From Nocardia mexicana NBRC 108244 (GTDB lineage Bacteria; Actinomycetota; Actinomycetes; Mycobacteriales; Mycobacteriaceae): a stretch of 44,626 nt of DNA. This document shows, piece after piece, positions 1-8,301 of this stretch; the first letter of the stretch is position 1; the number at the start of each line of letters is the position of its first letter. The notes under the pieces are model-generated. The model was not told the origin of the DNA and searched no databases. It saw only the letters and a list, made by a program, of their open reading frames with translations. A program made the translations under genes and the position numbers. Location of the stretch: contig NZ_BDBV01000117.1 of the NCBI RefSeq assembly GCF_001613165.1, positions 1 to 44,626 of the forward strand, written 5' to 3'.

Positions 1-280
1 CACAGGCTCGCCCATTCCCCGCGCGACAATTGGAGAATGCTGCACCATCGCGGCGGCACCGGAAACGTTGCGTCCATGGGATTTCGGTGCGCGGGGCGAG
101 CACGGGCGGCCGCGCTCCGCATCGTGTGCAGGCGCTGACCGCGGCGACCGTATCAGATCGAGGCGACAGGGATCGGGCGCTCCGCGCCTCCGTGCACAGC
201 ATTTCACGCTGTCCCCAGGCTTCACGTTCGCCCAGGTCGGTGCCCCGGGCCCGGCGAGCGCGGGGAGCAGGCTGAGCGGC
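1..280. other. upstream stretch without a supported gene
   Basis: These bases precede the DUF4192 gene. Open frames run through them but show no recognisable domain, and the one on the plus strand merely extends the DUF4192 frame upstream. No clear promoter hexamers, dyad or RNA fold stand out. The stretch presumably holds the promoter of the following gene. Confidence 0.4.
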
Positions 281-1633
281 ATGACAACTCCCGCCGAACC
301 CGCCCGCCCCGCTTCTGCCGCCGCCCGCGACGCCGAGCCCCGGGACACGGCCCCGCCAGGCGGCGGCTCGGGTCCGTGCCCGCAGACGTGGCGCCCGAAA
401 CCGGACCACAGCGATCCGGACGGTAGTGCATCGGATGGCAGTGTGGCCGACGATGTTTCGGGTGGTAGCGCTCGAGGGGGGCGGTCCGGTGGTACGGATG
501 TCGTAGGTACCGGAGGATCGTTGTGGGCCGATCCCGGGCTGCGGGTGGAGGAGCCGGGGGAGTTCATTGCGGGGGTGCCCGCGCTGCTCGGGTTCGTGCC
601 CGATCGGTCGCTGGTGGTGTGCATGTTGCAGGAGGCGCCGGAGCGGCCCGGATCCGTCTTTCTCGGCACGGTGGCCCGGCACGATCTGGACGTGCCCGGG
701 TGCGGAGCCTGGATGCGGGTGGCCGGGCAACTGGCCACGATCTGCGTGCAGGAGGACGCGGTCGGCGTGCTCGTGCTGATCGTGGACGACCGGGCCGGGG
801 CACCGCGTGCCGATCGGCCGGGGGCGCGCGCGGGTCGGCATCGCGACCTGCTCCGCATCCTCGACGGCGCCCTGCGCGACGCCGGGGTGGAGGTGGTCGA
901 GGCCTGTGCGGTGCGCGAGGTCGCGGCCGGTGCGCCGTGGTGGAGCCTGCTCGAACCCGGTTGCACCGGCACGCAATCCGATCCCGCGGCCTCGCCGATC
1001 ACGCTGGCGCAGGTGCTCGACGGCCGCCCGATCCGGGCGTGCCGCGCCGAGCTGACCGAGATCGTCGGCGTCGACCCGGAGTCCCGTGCGGAGGTAGGCG
1101 AGGAGCTGGAGCGGGCCACCGCGGCGGCCCGCCGTCGGCACCGGCAGGCCGCGTGCCGCTGCGATCCCGGCTCCTACAGCCGCTTCGCGCTCGAGCTGGT
1201 GCTGCGGCGGGTGTCCGCCATCGACGACCCGGACGCGATCGTGCTGGCCGCCGATATCGCGGAAGTGGCTGTGGCGCTTCGGGATTCCACGGTGCGCGAC
1301 GCATCCTTCGCGCTGGCGATGGGGGAGCAGGCGGTCGCGGCGGAGGTGCTGTGGTCGCTGCTGTGCCGCGCGCTCACCGGATCCGACCGCGCCGAGGCGG
1401 CCACCCTGCTCGCCTACAGCGCCTACGCCAACGGCGACGGCCCGCTGGCCGGGGTGGCGCTGGAGGCCGCGCTGGAGGCCGACCCGCAGCACACCATCGC
1501 CCGGCTGCTGGACGCCGCGCTGCGCACCGGAATGCCGCCGCGCGAGGTGCGCAAGCTCGCGCTGAGCGGGCACGCCACCGCCGCGGGCCTGGGAGTGGAG
1601 ATCGTCATCGACCCGGCCCGGGGCGAGCCATGA
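281..1633 (+). CDS. DUF4192 domain-containing protein
   Basis: The protein is about 450 aa. The first 80 residues are rich in Ala, Pro, Gly and Ser and look disordered. The DUF4192 domain starts near residue 82, with a segment reading GEFIAGVPALLGFVPDRSLV, and fills the rest. This family is almost confined to actinobacteria and has no established biochemical role. It shows no signal peptide or membrane helix, so it is probably cytosolic. The ATG at 281 was chosen because the frame upstream lacks coding character; a start inside the disordered part is also possible. It converges on galE with only 20 bases between the stops. The family call is secure and the function unknown. Confidence 0.8.
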   Translation: MTTPAEPARPASAAARDAEPRDTAPPGGGSGPCPQTWRPKPDHSDPDGSASDGSVADDVSGGSARGGRSGGTDVVGTGGSLWADPGLRVEEPGEFIAGVPALLGFVPDRSLVVCMLQEAPERPGSVFLGTVARHDLDVPGCGAWMRVAGQLATICVQEDAVGVLVLIVDDRAGAPRADRPGARAGRHRDLLRILDGALRDAGVEVVEACAVREVAAGAPWWSLLEPGCTGTQSDPAASPITLAQVLDGRPIRACRAELTEIVGVDPESRAEVGEELERATAAARRRHRQAACRCDPGSYSRFALELVLRRVSAIDDPDAIVLAADIAEVAVALRDSTVRDASFALAMGEQAVAAEVLWSLLCRALTGSDRAEAATLLAYSAYANGDGPLAGVALEAALEADPQHTIARLLDAALRTGMPPREVRKLALSGHATAAGLGVEIVIDPARGEP

Positions 1634-1653
1634 AAACCGGTGTGGCGCAGGAC

Positions 1654-2634
1654 CTACCGTGCGCTGTGGGCGCGATCGCCCAGCGCCTGCAGGAACTGCC
1701 ACGCATCCGACACGATCTCGTCGAGGTCGTTGTGCCGCGGGCTCCAGCCCAGCTCGGCCACGGCGCGCTCGCTGGACGCGATCAGCACGGCGGGGTCTCC
1801 GGCGCGACGCGGCGAGTCCACGGCCGGGATGGGGCGGCCGGTCACCCGCTCGCACGACGAAATCACCTGGCGCACAGAGAAACCCGTGCCACTGCCCAGA
1901 TTGAAGATGCGATGCGTGCCCGCCTGCGATCCGGCCAGCGCCAGCAGATGCGCCTGCGCCAGGTCGAGGATGTGGATGTAGTCGCGGATCGCGGTGCCGT
2001 CGGGGGTCGGGTAGTCGGTGCCGAAGACCGAGATCGACTCGCGGTGCCCCAGCGCGGTCTGCAGCACCAGGGGGATCAGATGCGTTTCCACCACCCGGTT
2101 CTCGCCGAGCCCGCCGTAGGCGCCGGCGACGTTGAAATAGCGCAGGCTGGTCGCGGCCAGCCCGTGCGCCACGGCGTAGGAGGTGATGGCGTGGTCGATG
2201 GCCAGTTTCGAGGCGCCGTACGGATTCGTCGGCCGGGTGGGCGCATCCTCGGTGATCGGCACCTGCTCCGGCTCGCCGTACACCGCGGCGGTGGACGAGA
2301 ACACCAGTCGCGGAGTTCCGGCCCGGCGCATCGCCTCCAGCAGCGTCAGCGTCTTCACCACGTTGCCGTGCCAGTACTTCTCCGGCTGCTGGACCGACTC
2401 GCCGACCAGCGACTGCGCCGCGAAGTGCAGGACGCCGTCGAAGGATTCGGACTCGATCAGCTCCACACCCACGGTCGCGATATCGCCGTCCACGAACTTC
2501 GCGCCGCTGGGCACCCCCTCGGCGTTCCCGGTGGACAGATCATCGACCACGATCACCTCGTGGCCGTCCTCGATCAGCACCTGGGCGCACACCCCGCCGA
2601 CGTACCCGGCACCGCCCGTCACCAGAAGTTTCAT
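1654..2634 (-). CDS. galE: UDP-glucose 4-epimerase GalE
   Basis: The protein is 326 aa, normal for GalE. It interconverts UDP-glucose and UDP-galactose, supplying galactose for arabinogalactan and other envelope glycans in this order. The N-terminus carries the Rossmann motif VTGGAGYVGG for NAD, and the catalytic Tyr-x3-Lys is seen as NPYGASKLA. The segment SLRYFNVAGAYG is typical of bacterial GalE. Its ATG lies 3 bases after the ideR stop, so the two are almost certainly one transcript. The cytosolic role is inferred from the family. Nothing is truncated. Confidence 0.93.
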   Translation of the reverse strand: MKLLVTGGAGYVGGVCAQVLIEDGHEVIVVDDLSTGNAEGVPSGAKFVDGDIATVGVELIESESFDGVLHFAAQSLVGESVQQPEKYWHGNVVKTLTLLEAMRRAGTPRLVFSSTAAVYGEPEQVPITEDAPTRPTNPYGASKLAIDHAITSYAVAHGLAATSLRYFNVAGAYGGLGENRVVETHLIPLVLQTALGHRESISVFGTDYPTPDGTAIRDYIHILDLAQAHLLALAGSQAGTHRIFNLGSGTGFSVRQVISSCERVTGRPIPAVDSPRRAGDPAVLIASSERAVAELGWSPRHNDLDEIVSDAWQFLQALGDRAHSAR

Positions 2635-2637
2635 CGA

Positions 2638-3324
2638 TCAGACCAGCTTCACCTGGACGGCGTGCGCCATCTCGTCGGACAGCTCGAAACCCTCGTGCCC
2701 GGGCACCGAGATGATCACCGCGCCCGGCTTGGTCTCCACCGTGACGCGCGCGTCGGGGACCACGCCCGCCTCGCGCAGCTGGCCGATGATGTCGGGATCG
2801 GTCTGGATGTGCTCGGACAGCCGCCGCACCACGACGGCCGACACCTGACCGGCCGGCAGGTCCGACAGCCGGATCAGCTTCTCCTCCTCGGAGGACGCCG
2901 AGACCACGCCCAATTCGTCGAGACCGGGGATCGGATTGCCGTAGGGGGAGGTGGTGGGGTTGTTGAGCACCTCGACCAGGCGGCGTTCGACATCCTCGCT
3001 CATCACGTGCTCCCAGCGGCAGGCCTCGGCGTGCACGTTCTGCCAGTCCAGCCCGATCACGTCGACCAGCAGCCGCTCGGCGAGGCGGTGCTTGCGCATG
3101 ACGGCGATCGCCATCGCGCGGCCCTTGTCGGTGAGTTCGAGATGACGGTCGCCGGCGACACTCAGCAAACCGTCGCGCTCCATCCGAGCGACCGTCTGAC
3201 TCACCGTCGGCCCGCTCTGCTCGAGGCGTTCGGCAATGCGCGCGCGCAGCGGCGTGACGCCCTCCTCCTCGAGGTCGTAGATGGTACGGAGATACATCTC
3301 CGTTGTGTCGACCAGATCCTTCAC
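2638..3324 (-). CDS. ideR: iron-dependent transcriptional regulator IdeR (DtxR family)
   Basis: The protein is 228 aa and very close to mycobacterial IdeR. It has an N-terminal winged helix, a dimerisation and metal-binding domain, and a C-terminal SH3-like domain. With Fe(II) it represses siderophore and iron-uptake genes and can activate storage genes. All ligands fall at canonical positions: Met10, Cys102, Glu105 and His106 (primary site) and His79, Glu83 and His98 (ancillary site). The start is GTG, preceded by a GAAGGGG ribosome site, and a possible -10 (TAGAAT) lies at 3348-3353. It is first in an ideR-galE operon. No consensus iron box was noticed in front of it or elsewhere in the window. 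Confidence 0.96.
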   Translation of the reverse strand: MKDLVDTTEMYLRTIYDLEEEGVTPLRARIAERLEQSGPTVSQTVARMERDGLLSVAGDRHLELTDKGRAMAIAVMRKHRLAERLLVDVIGLDWQNVHAEACRWEHVMSEDVERRLVEVLNNPTTSPYGNPIPGLDELGVVSASSEEEKLIRLSDLPAGQVSAVVVRRLSEHIQTDPDIIGQLREAGVVPDARVTVETKPGAVIISVPGHEGFELSDEMAHAVQVKLV

Positions 3325-3347
3325 CTGTTACCCCTTCGTCGGCACGA

Positions 3348-3353
3348 ATTCTA
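3348..3353 (-). promoter_or_regulatory. possible -10 element of the ideR-galE operon
   Basis: On the minus strand this reads TAGAAT, 23 bases before the GTG start of ideR, with the ribosome site GAAGGGG in between. No convincing -35 hexamer is visible at the right distance, so the call rests on one hexamer. Confidence 0.4.
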
Positions 3354-3576
3354 CCCACGCGCGGCTGCGATACCGCGCGCCAGCATATTTCGCTCGTCCT
3401 GCGGAGACCCGGAGGACACCGGGCGCGCCCTCGATGTACGCCCGCGGCTCGGCGCGCCCGCACTGTCTTGCATTTCTACTGCATCTCAACGACAAAAAGG
3501 GTGCGCTGCTTCCCCGTGTTCGGTTCTCGTTCGCAGCCGGACCTGGTCGGGGCGGGTGTGCATTAGCGTGGCAGGC

Positions 3577-4809
3577 ATGGCTAGCGACGCCACCGTGGTG
3601 TGGACCGACCGGTTCCTGGACTACACCTGGACGCCGGAGCACCCGATGAAGCCCGCGCGCCTGCGCTTCACCATGGCCCTGGCTCGCAGCCTGGGCCTGC
3701 TGGAAGGGGTCGAGACGCTGGCCCCCGGCCCGGCCGGCGATGCCGACCTGCTGCGCATCCACACCCCGGCCTACCTCGACGCCGTCCGGCGCGCCGAGCC
3801 GCCCCCGCCCGGCGCGAGCCTGCCCGCGGCACCGCCGTTCGGGCTGGGATCCGCGGACAATCCGATATTCCCGCATATGCACGAGGCGGCCTCGGTGATC
3901 GTGGGCGGCACCCTGGCCGCGGCGGGCGAGATCGCCGCCGGACGCACCCGGCGGGCGGTGAGCATCGGCGGCGGCATGCATCACGCGATGTCCGGCGCGG
4001 CGGCCGGGTTCTGCGTTTACAACGATGTGGCCGTGGCCATCTCCTGGCTGCTGGACAACGGGTTCGACCGGATCGCCTACGTCGATGTCGACGTCCACCA
4101 CGGCGACGGCGTGCAGCGCGCCTTCTACGGCGATCCGCGGGTGCTGACCGTCTCGATCCACCAGCATCCGGCGACGCTGTGGCCGAACACCGGATGGCCG
4201 GAGGAGATCGGCGCGGGGCCCGCCGAGGGCACCGCGCTCAACCTCGCCGTGCTGCCGGGCACCCGAGACGCCCAGTGGCTGCGGGGATTTCACGCGGTGG
4301 TGCCGGGCGCGCTGGCCGCATTCCGCCCGCAGATCCTGATCAGCCAGTGCGGCGTGGATACGCACCGCGAGGATCCGCTGGCCGATCTGAGCCTCACCGT
4401 GGACGGCCAGCGGGCGGCGTTCATCGCGATGCGCGAGCTGGCCGACCGATACGCCGAGGGCCGCTGGCTGGCTGTCGGCGGGGGCGGCTACGGCCTGGTC
4501 CGGGTGGTGCCGCGGGCATGGACCCATCTGCTGGCCACCGCGCTGGACCGCGGTGTCGATCCCGCGGCGGAGACCCCGGCGGAGTGGCGCGAGCAGGTGC
4601 GCGCCTACGCCCCGGCGGTGCGGGCGCCGGCCACGATGAGCGATGGGGGCGACATCACATTCGAGCGCTGGGACGGGCCGGGCGGCACCCGCGAGACTGG
4701 TGACGAGCGCGTCGACCGTGCGCAGCGCGCCGTCGACACCGCCGTATTGGCCACGCGCCGAGCAACTTTCGGGCTGCTCGGCCTGGACCCGGAGGACCCT
4801 CGTGACTGA
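3577..4809 (+). CDS. acuC: AcuC-type acetoin utilization/class I histone-deacetylase-like protein
   Basis: The protein is 410 aa with an arginase/deacetylase fold. It should be a zinc hydrolase removing acyl groups from protein lysines; in Bacillus, AcuC reactivates acetyl-CoA synthetase. Catalytic residues are visible: His135-His136 (MHHAM), the zinc ligands Asp172, His174 (DVDVHHGDG) and Asp261 (CGVDTHRED), and the transition-state Tyr305 (GGGGYG). The ATG at 3577 follows a TAGCGT -10 by 7 bases, so the mRNA is probably leaderless. The open frame extends far upstream, but that part is antisense to ideR and galE. Its last 8 bases overlap the start of a protein acyltransferase gene, so the two opposing activities are translationally linked. 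Confidence 0.88.
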   Translation: MASDATVVWTDRFLDYTWTPEHPMKPARLRFTMALARSLGLLEGVETLAPGPAGDADLLRIHTPAYLDAVRRAEPPPPGASLPAAPPFGLGSADNPIFPHMHEAASVIVGGTLAAAGEIAAGRTRRAVSIGGGMHHAMSGAAAGFCVYNDVAVAISWLLDNGFDRIAYVDVDVHHGDGVQRAFYGDPRVLTVSIHQHPATLWPNTGWPEEIGAGPAEGTALNLAVLPGTRDAQWLRGFHAVVPGALAAFRPQILISQCGVDTHREDPLADLSLTVDGQRAAFIAMRELADRYAEGRWLAVGGGGYGLVRVVPRAWTHLLATALDRGVDPAAETPAEWREQVRAYAPAVRAPATMSDGGDITFERWDGPGGTRETGDERVDRAQRAVDTAVLATRRATFGLLGLDPEDPRD

Positions 4810-7525
4810 CCCCGACCGGCCCGGCGATCCCGGCGCCACCATGCAGTGGGGGCCGGACACTCCCGAAGATCCGCCGCCGCCCCCGCAGCACTGGTTCGCC
4901 GATGTGCTCGCCTCCGACGGTGGCGTCGTCCGCCTGCGTCCGATCACCCCCGACGACGCCGAGACGCTGCAGCGGTTCCATGCCGGACTCTCCGACCGCA
5001 CCCGCTACCTGCGGTATTTCGGGCCGTACCCGCGGATGACGCCGAAGGATCTGTACCGCACCACCCATGTCGACTACCGCGACCGCGTCGGACTGGTCAT
5101 CGAACTGGGCGAGGCGATCATCGCGGTCGGCCGCTACGAACTGCTGCCCGACCGGGAGGGCCCGCGCGCCGCGGAGGTGGCGTTCGTGGTCGCCGACGGC
5201 CATCAGGGCCGCGGGCTGGGCTCGATCCTGCTGGAACATCTGGCCGGCGCGGCCGCCGAGAACGATATCGAGACGTTCGTCGCGGAGGTGCTGGCCGAGA
5301 ACAACGCGATGGTGACGGTGTTCCGCGACGCCGGTTACCAGGTGCAGCGCAGCCGCGACGGGTCCGTGCTGCATCTGGAGTTCGCCATCGACCCCACCGA
5401 GGCGCTGCTGTCGGTGCGGGATTCGCGCGAGCGCGCCTCGGAGGCACGCAGCGTCGGCAATCTGCTCAGCCCGGGGTCGGTGGCGGTCATCGGCGCCACC
5501 CCGTCGGCGGGGCGGGTCGGCGGCGCGGTGCTGGCCAACCTGCTGTCGGGGGTCTATCAGGGGCCGGTGTACCCGGTCAATCCGAACCGCAGCTCGGTGC
5601 GCGGGGTCCGCGCGTACCCGACCGTGCGCGATATCCCCGACGAGGTGGATCTGGCGGTGGTGGCGGTGCCCGCCACCGAGATCGGCTCGGTGCTCGACGA
5701 CTGTATGGCCAAGGGCGTCAAGGGTTTGGTGGTGCTGACCGCCGGCTTCTCCGAGACCGGCCCGGCGGGCTACGCCGCCGAGCGCGACCTGGTCGACGCG
5801 GTGCGCGGGCACGGCATGCGGGTGGTGGGCCCGAGCGCGCTCGGCATCGCCAACACCGATCCCGCGGTGTCGCTCAACGCCACGCTGGCCACCGTGCTGC
5901 CCGGGCGCGGCCGGGTCGGGTTCTTCTGCCAGTCGGGACCACTCGGCGCCGCGATTCTCGGTGAGGCGGCCGCGCGCAAGCTGGGCCTGTCGACGTTCGT
6001 CTCCGCGGGCAACCGCGCCGACGTCTCCGGTAACGACTTGCTGCAGTACTGGGACACCGATCCGGCCACCGACGTGGTGCTGCTGTACCTGGAGACGTTC
6101 GGCAATCCGCGCAAGTTCTCCCGGATCGCGCGGCGGGTGGCGCGCACCAAGCCGATCGTGGTGGTCAGCAGCGGCCGCAACGCCACCCGCACCATTCCGG
6201 TGAGCGCGCTGGAGCGCTCGGTGGAGCGGGATCTGTTCGCTCAGGCGGGCATCGTGCAGGTCGACACCATCTCCGAACTGTTCGACTGCGCGATGCTGCT
6301 GGCCTACCAGCCGCTGCCCGCCGGGCGGCGGCTGGCGGTGATCGGCAACAGCCCCGCGCTGGGCTGGCTGGCGGTCGACGCGGCCCGCGGCGAGGGGCTG
6401 GAGGTCGGCGCCCCGGCCGATCTGGGCCCGCAGGCCGATCCGGCGGACTTTCTGACGGCCGTCGCCGCGGCCATGGATTCCCCCGACGTCGACGCGGTGA
6501 TCGTGATCTTCGCACCGCCGGTGCCGACGGCGGTGGCGGCGTTCGCCGAGGCCATCCGGTCCGGCGCGCAGGGCGGGAGCAAACCGGTGCTCACCACCTT
6601 CGTCGCCGACCACGGCATGCCCAACCTGCTGACGGTGCGGGGCCCCGGCGGCACGGTCGAGCGCGGCTCGATCCCGTCGTACCCGGATCCGGAGCGCGCG
6701 GCGCGGGCGCTGGCGCGGGTGCGCCGCTACGCCGACTGGCGCACCCGGCCTGCCTCGGCCATCGTGCGGCCCGCCGACGTCGACCGCGAGCGTGCCCGAA
6801 ACCTCGTGGGGGAGTGGATGTCCCGCGCGCCCGAGGGGCATTGGCTCGGCGATCTGGAGGCGGTCGACCTGCTGGCCTGCTACGGAATTCGCGTCGTGGA
6901 GTTCCGGGAGGTGCGCGACGAGGACGCGGCCGAGCGGGCGGCCGAGGAGCTGGGTTACCCGGTGGCGGCGAAGGCGACCGGCGAACTGTGGCGCAACCGG
7001 CCGGACCTGACCGGAGTGCGGCTCGACCTGTGGCGGCCCTCGGCGGCGCGGCGGGCGTACACCGACCTGGCCGAGGTGTCCGGCAACGAGGTGGTGCACA
7101 TCCAGAAGATGGCGACCAAGGGCGTCGGCTGCGTTCTACGCGTCCAGGACGATCCGTCGTTCGGCTCGGTGATCAGTTTCGGCCTGTCCGGCACCATCAT
7201 CGACCTGCTGGGCGACCGGGTCTACCGCGCGCTGCCGCTGACCGAGGCCGAATCGACCGCGCTGATCGACGCGCCCCGGGCCGCCCCGCTGCTCGACGGC
7301 GAGACGGGAGTCCCCGGCAAGACGATCGGCGAACCGGTGGACAAGCCCGCGCTGTCCGAACTGGCACAACGCATTTCGGCCCTCTGCGACGACCTGCCCG
7401 AGGTGCGCGAACTATCGGTCGAGCCGGTGCTCGCCGCACCCCGCGGCGCCGCCGTCCTGTACGCCCGCGTCCGGATCGGCCCGGAGCCGAGCCGCTTCGA
7501 CATAGGTCCACGCCGCCTGGCGTGA
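4802..7525 (+). CDS. GNAT domain fused to ADP-forming acyl-CoA synthetase-like protein (Pat-type lysine acyltransferase)
   Basis: The protein is about 907 aa from a GTG overlapping the acuC stop; ATG at 4841 is an alternative. A GNAT domain (roughly residues 40-190) has the acetyl-CoA loop HQGRGLG at 134-140. It is followed by a CoA-binding Rossmann domain (from about 225, VAVIGATPSAGRVGG), flavodoxin-like ligase domains and a C-terminal ATP-grasp domain (from about 690). This is the actinobacterial Pat order, with GNAT first. The catalytic phospho-histidine expected near residues 456-485 (SSHTGAL-like in active ligases) is absent, and the ATP-grasp HKSD motif reads WRNRPD. The ligase half is therefore probably a sensor or scaffold, as in Salmonella Pat. 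Likely role: acylating acyl-CoA synthetases, opposed by AcuC. The substrate is inferred. Confidence 0.85.
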   Translation: MTDPDRPGDPGATMQWGPDTPEDPPPPPQHWFADVLASDGGVVRLRPITPDDAETLQRFHAGLSDRTRYLRYFGPYPRMTPKDLYRTTHVDYRDRVGLVIELGEAIIAVGRYELLPDREGPRAAEVAFVVADGHQGRGLGSILLEHLAGAAAENDIETFVAEVLAENNAMVTVFRDAGYQVQRSRDGSVLHLEFAIDPTEALLSVRDSRERASEARSVGNLLSPGSVAVIGATPSAGRVGGAVLANLLSGVYQGPVYPVNPNRSSVRGVRAYPTVRDIPDEVDLAVVAVPATEIGSVLDDCMAKGVKGLVVLTAGFSETGPAGYAAERDLVDAVRGHGMRVVGPSALGIANTDPAVSLNATLATVLPGRGRVGFFCQSGPLGAAILGEAAARKLGLSTFVSAGNRADVSGNDLLQYWDTDPATDVVLLYLETFGNPRKFSRIARRVARTKPIVVVSSGRNATRTIPVSALERSVERDLFAQAGIVQVDTISELFDCAMLLAYQPLPAGRRLAVIGNSPALGWLAVDAARGEGLEVGAPADLGPQADPADFLTAVAAAMDSPDVDAVIVIFAPPVPTAVAAFAEAIRSGAQGGSKPVLTTFVADHGMPNLLTVRGPGGTVERGSIPSYPDPERAARALARVRRYADWRTRPASAIVRPADVDRERARNLVGEWMSRAPEGHWLGDLEAVDLLACYGIRVVEFREVRDEDAAERAAEELGYPVAAKATGELWRNRPDLTGVRLDLWRPSAARRAYTDLAEVSGNEVVHIQKMATKGVGCVLRVQDDPSFGSVISFGLSGTIIDLLGDRVYRALPLTEAESTALIDAPRAAPLLDGETGVPGKTIGEPVDKPALSELAQRISALCDDLPEVRELSVEPVLAAPRGAAVLYARVRIGPEPSRFDIGPRRLA

Positions 7526-7550
7526 GCCGCCGGGCGTGTGACCGACCGCG

Positions 7551-8114
7551 CTAGGTGCGCGCCCGTGCGATCTGCCGCACGGCGGCCAGCGCCTGCGGCA
7601 GCTCCGTGAACCCCTCGTCGGCGAGGAAATGACCGCCGCCGGGGACCTCGATGTGCTCGGCGTCGAGGAGGGTGGCCAGCGCTCGGGAGGTGGCCGGCGG
7701 GACGACCTCGTCGTTATCGGAGTAGATCATCGTGCGGGCATCGATGTGCGAGGCCAGCGTCGCCACATCCGGGCTGTCGGCAAGGTAGTTGTCGATCTCC
7801 GGAATGACGGAGAGCCGGCCGAGGAATCCGGACACACCCACGAAACCGCCGAGCCGCCAATCGGATTCGAGCCCGGACAGATGCCGAAGCGCGGTGATGG
7901 TGCCGAGGCTGTGAGTCACCAGCAGGGTATCCGCATCGACGGTGCCGACCGCGGCGGCCAGCCGGGCATCCCACTCCCGCCGCACCGGCGCGTCCGGGGT
8001 GGGCAGTTCCACGATCGATACCTGGTGTCCCTCCGCGGCCAGCTGCTCGGCCAGCCACGGAAACCAGTGGGCATCGACGTCGGCGGAGTACCCGTGAATG
8101 ATGAAGATTCGCAC
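7551..8114 (-). CDS. RBBP9/YdeN-family alpha/beta hydrolase
   Basis: The protein is 187 aa, normal for this compact serine hydrolase family. It opens with FIIHGYSAD, where the family has its oxyanion loop. The nucleophile elbow THSLGT carries the catalytic Ser. The acid is probably in SDNDEVVPP and the His in GGGHFLADEG near the end. There is no signal peptide, so it is probably a cytosolic esterase or peptidase of unknown substrate. The start is GTG at 8114. It converges on the acyltransferase gene (25-base gap) and is divergent from ppc. Confidence 0.85.
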   Translation of the reverse strand: MRIFIIHGYSADVDAHWFPWLAEQLAAEGHQVSIVELPTPDAPVRREWDARLAAAVGTVDADTLLVTHSLGTITALRHLSGLESDWRLGGFVGVSGFLGRLSVIPEIDNYLADSPDVATLASHIDARTMIYSDNDEVVPPATSRALATLLDAEHIEVPGGGHFLADEGFTELPQALAAVRQIARART

Positions 8115-8289
8115 GGGCTACGGAACTGTCCGCTCGGTGGTGGTATTCCGGATCGTTTCGTGAGCATCTCCACACTGGCCGGGTACACCCGCCGCGACCC
8201 CGCGTCGTGACCCGGCGATCCGCCGCCGAGTGCCGTATCTCACCCGCGCCGCAGATGGGGCGGGCCGGTGCTGTGCGGTCGTGATGGTC

Positions 8290-8295
8290 GATACT
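8290..8295 (+). promoter_or_regulatory. -10 element of ppc, leaderless layout
   Basis: GATACT lies 6 bases before the ATG at 8302, which places transcription initiation at or next to the start codon. The hexamer is imperfect and no -35 was identified. Confidence 0.45.
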
Positions 8296-8301
8296 AGCCG
8301 T

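Noticed and set aside
523..3576. A very long plus-strand open frame leading into acuC
   Set aside because: It is antisense to galE and ideR and has low-complexity Arg/Gly/His composition; only the part from ATG 3577 is homologous to deacetylases.
3325..3576. An IdeR or other metalloregulator box upstream of ideR or acuC
   Set aside because: No sequence resembling the TTAGGTTAGGCTAACC-type iron box could be found there.
4655..7099. An 814-codon minus-strand open frame opposite the acyltransferase gene
   Set aside because: His/Arg/Gly-rich composition without motifs, caused by third-position GC bias of the real gene on the other strand.
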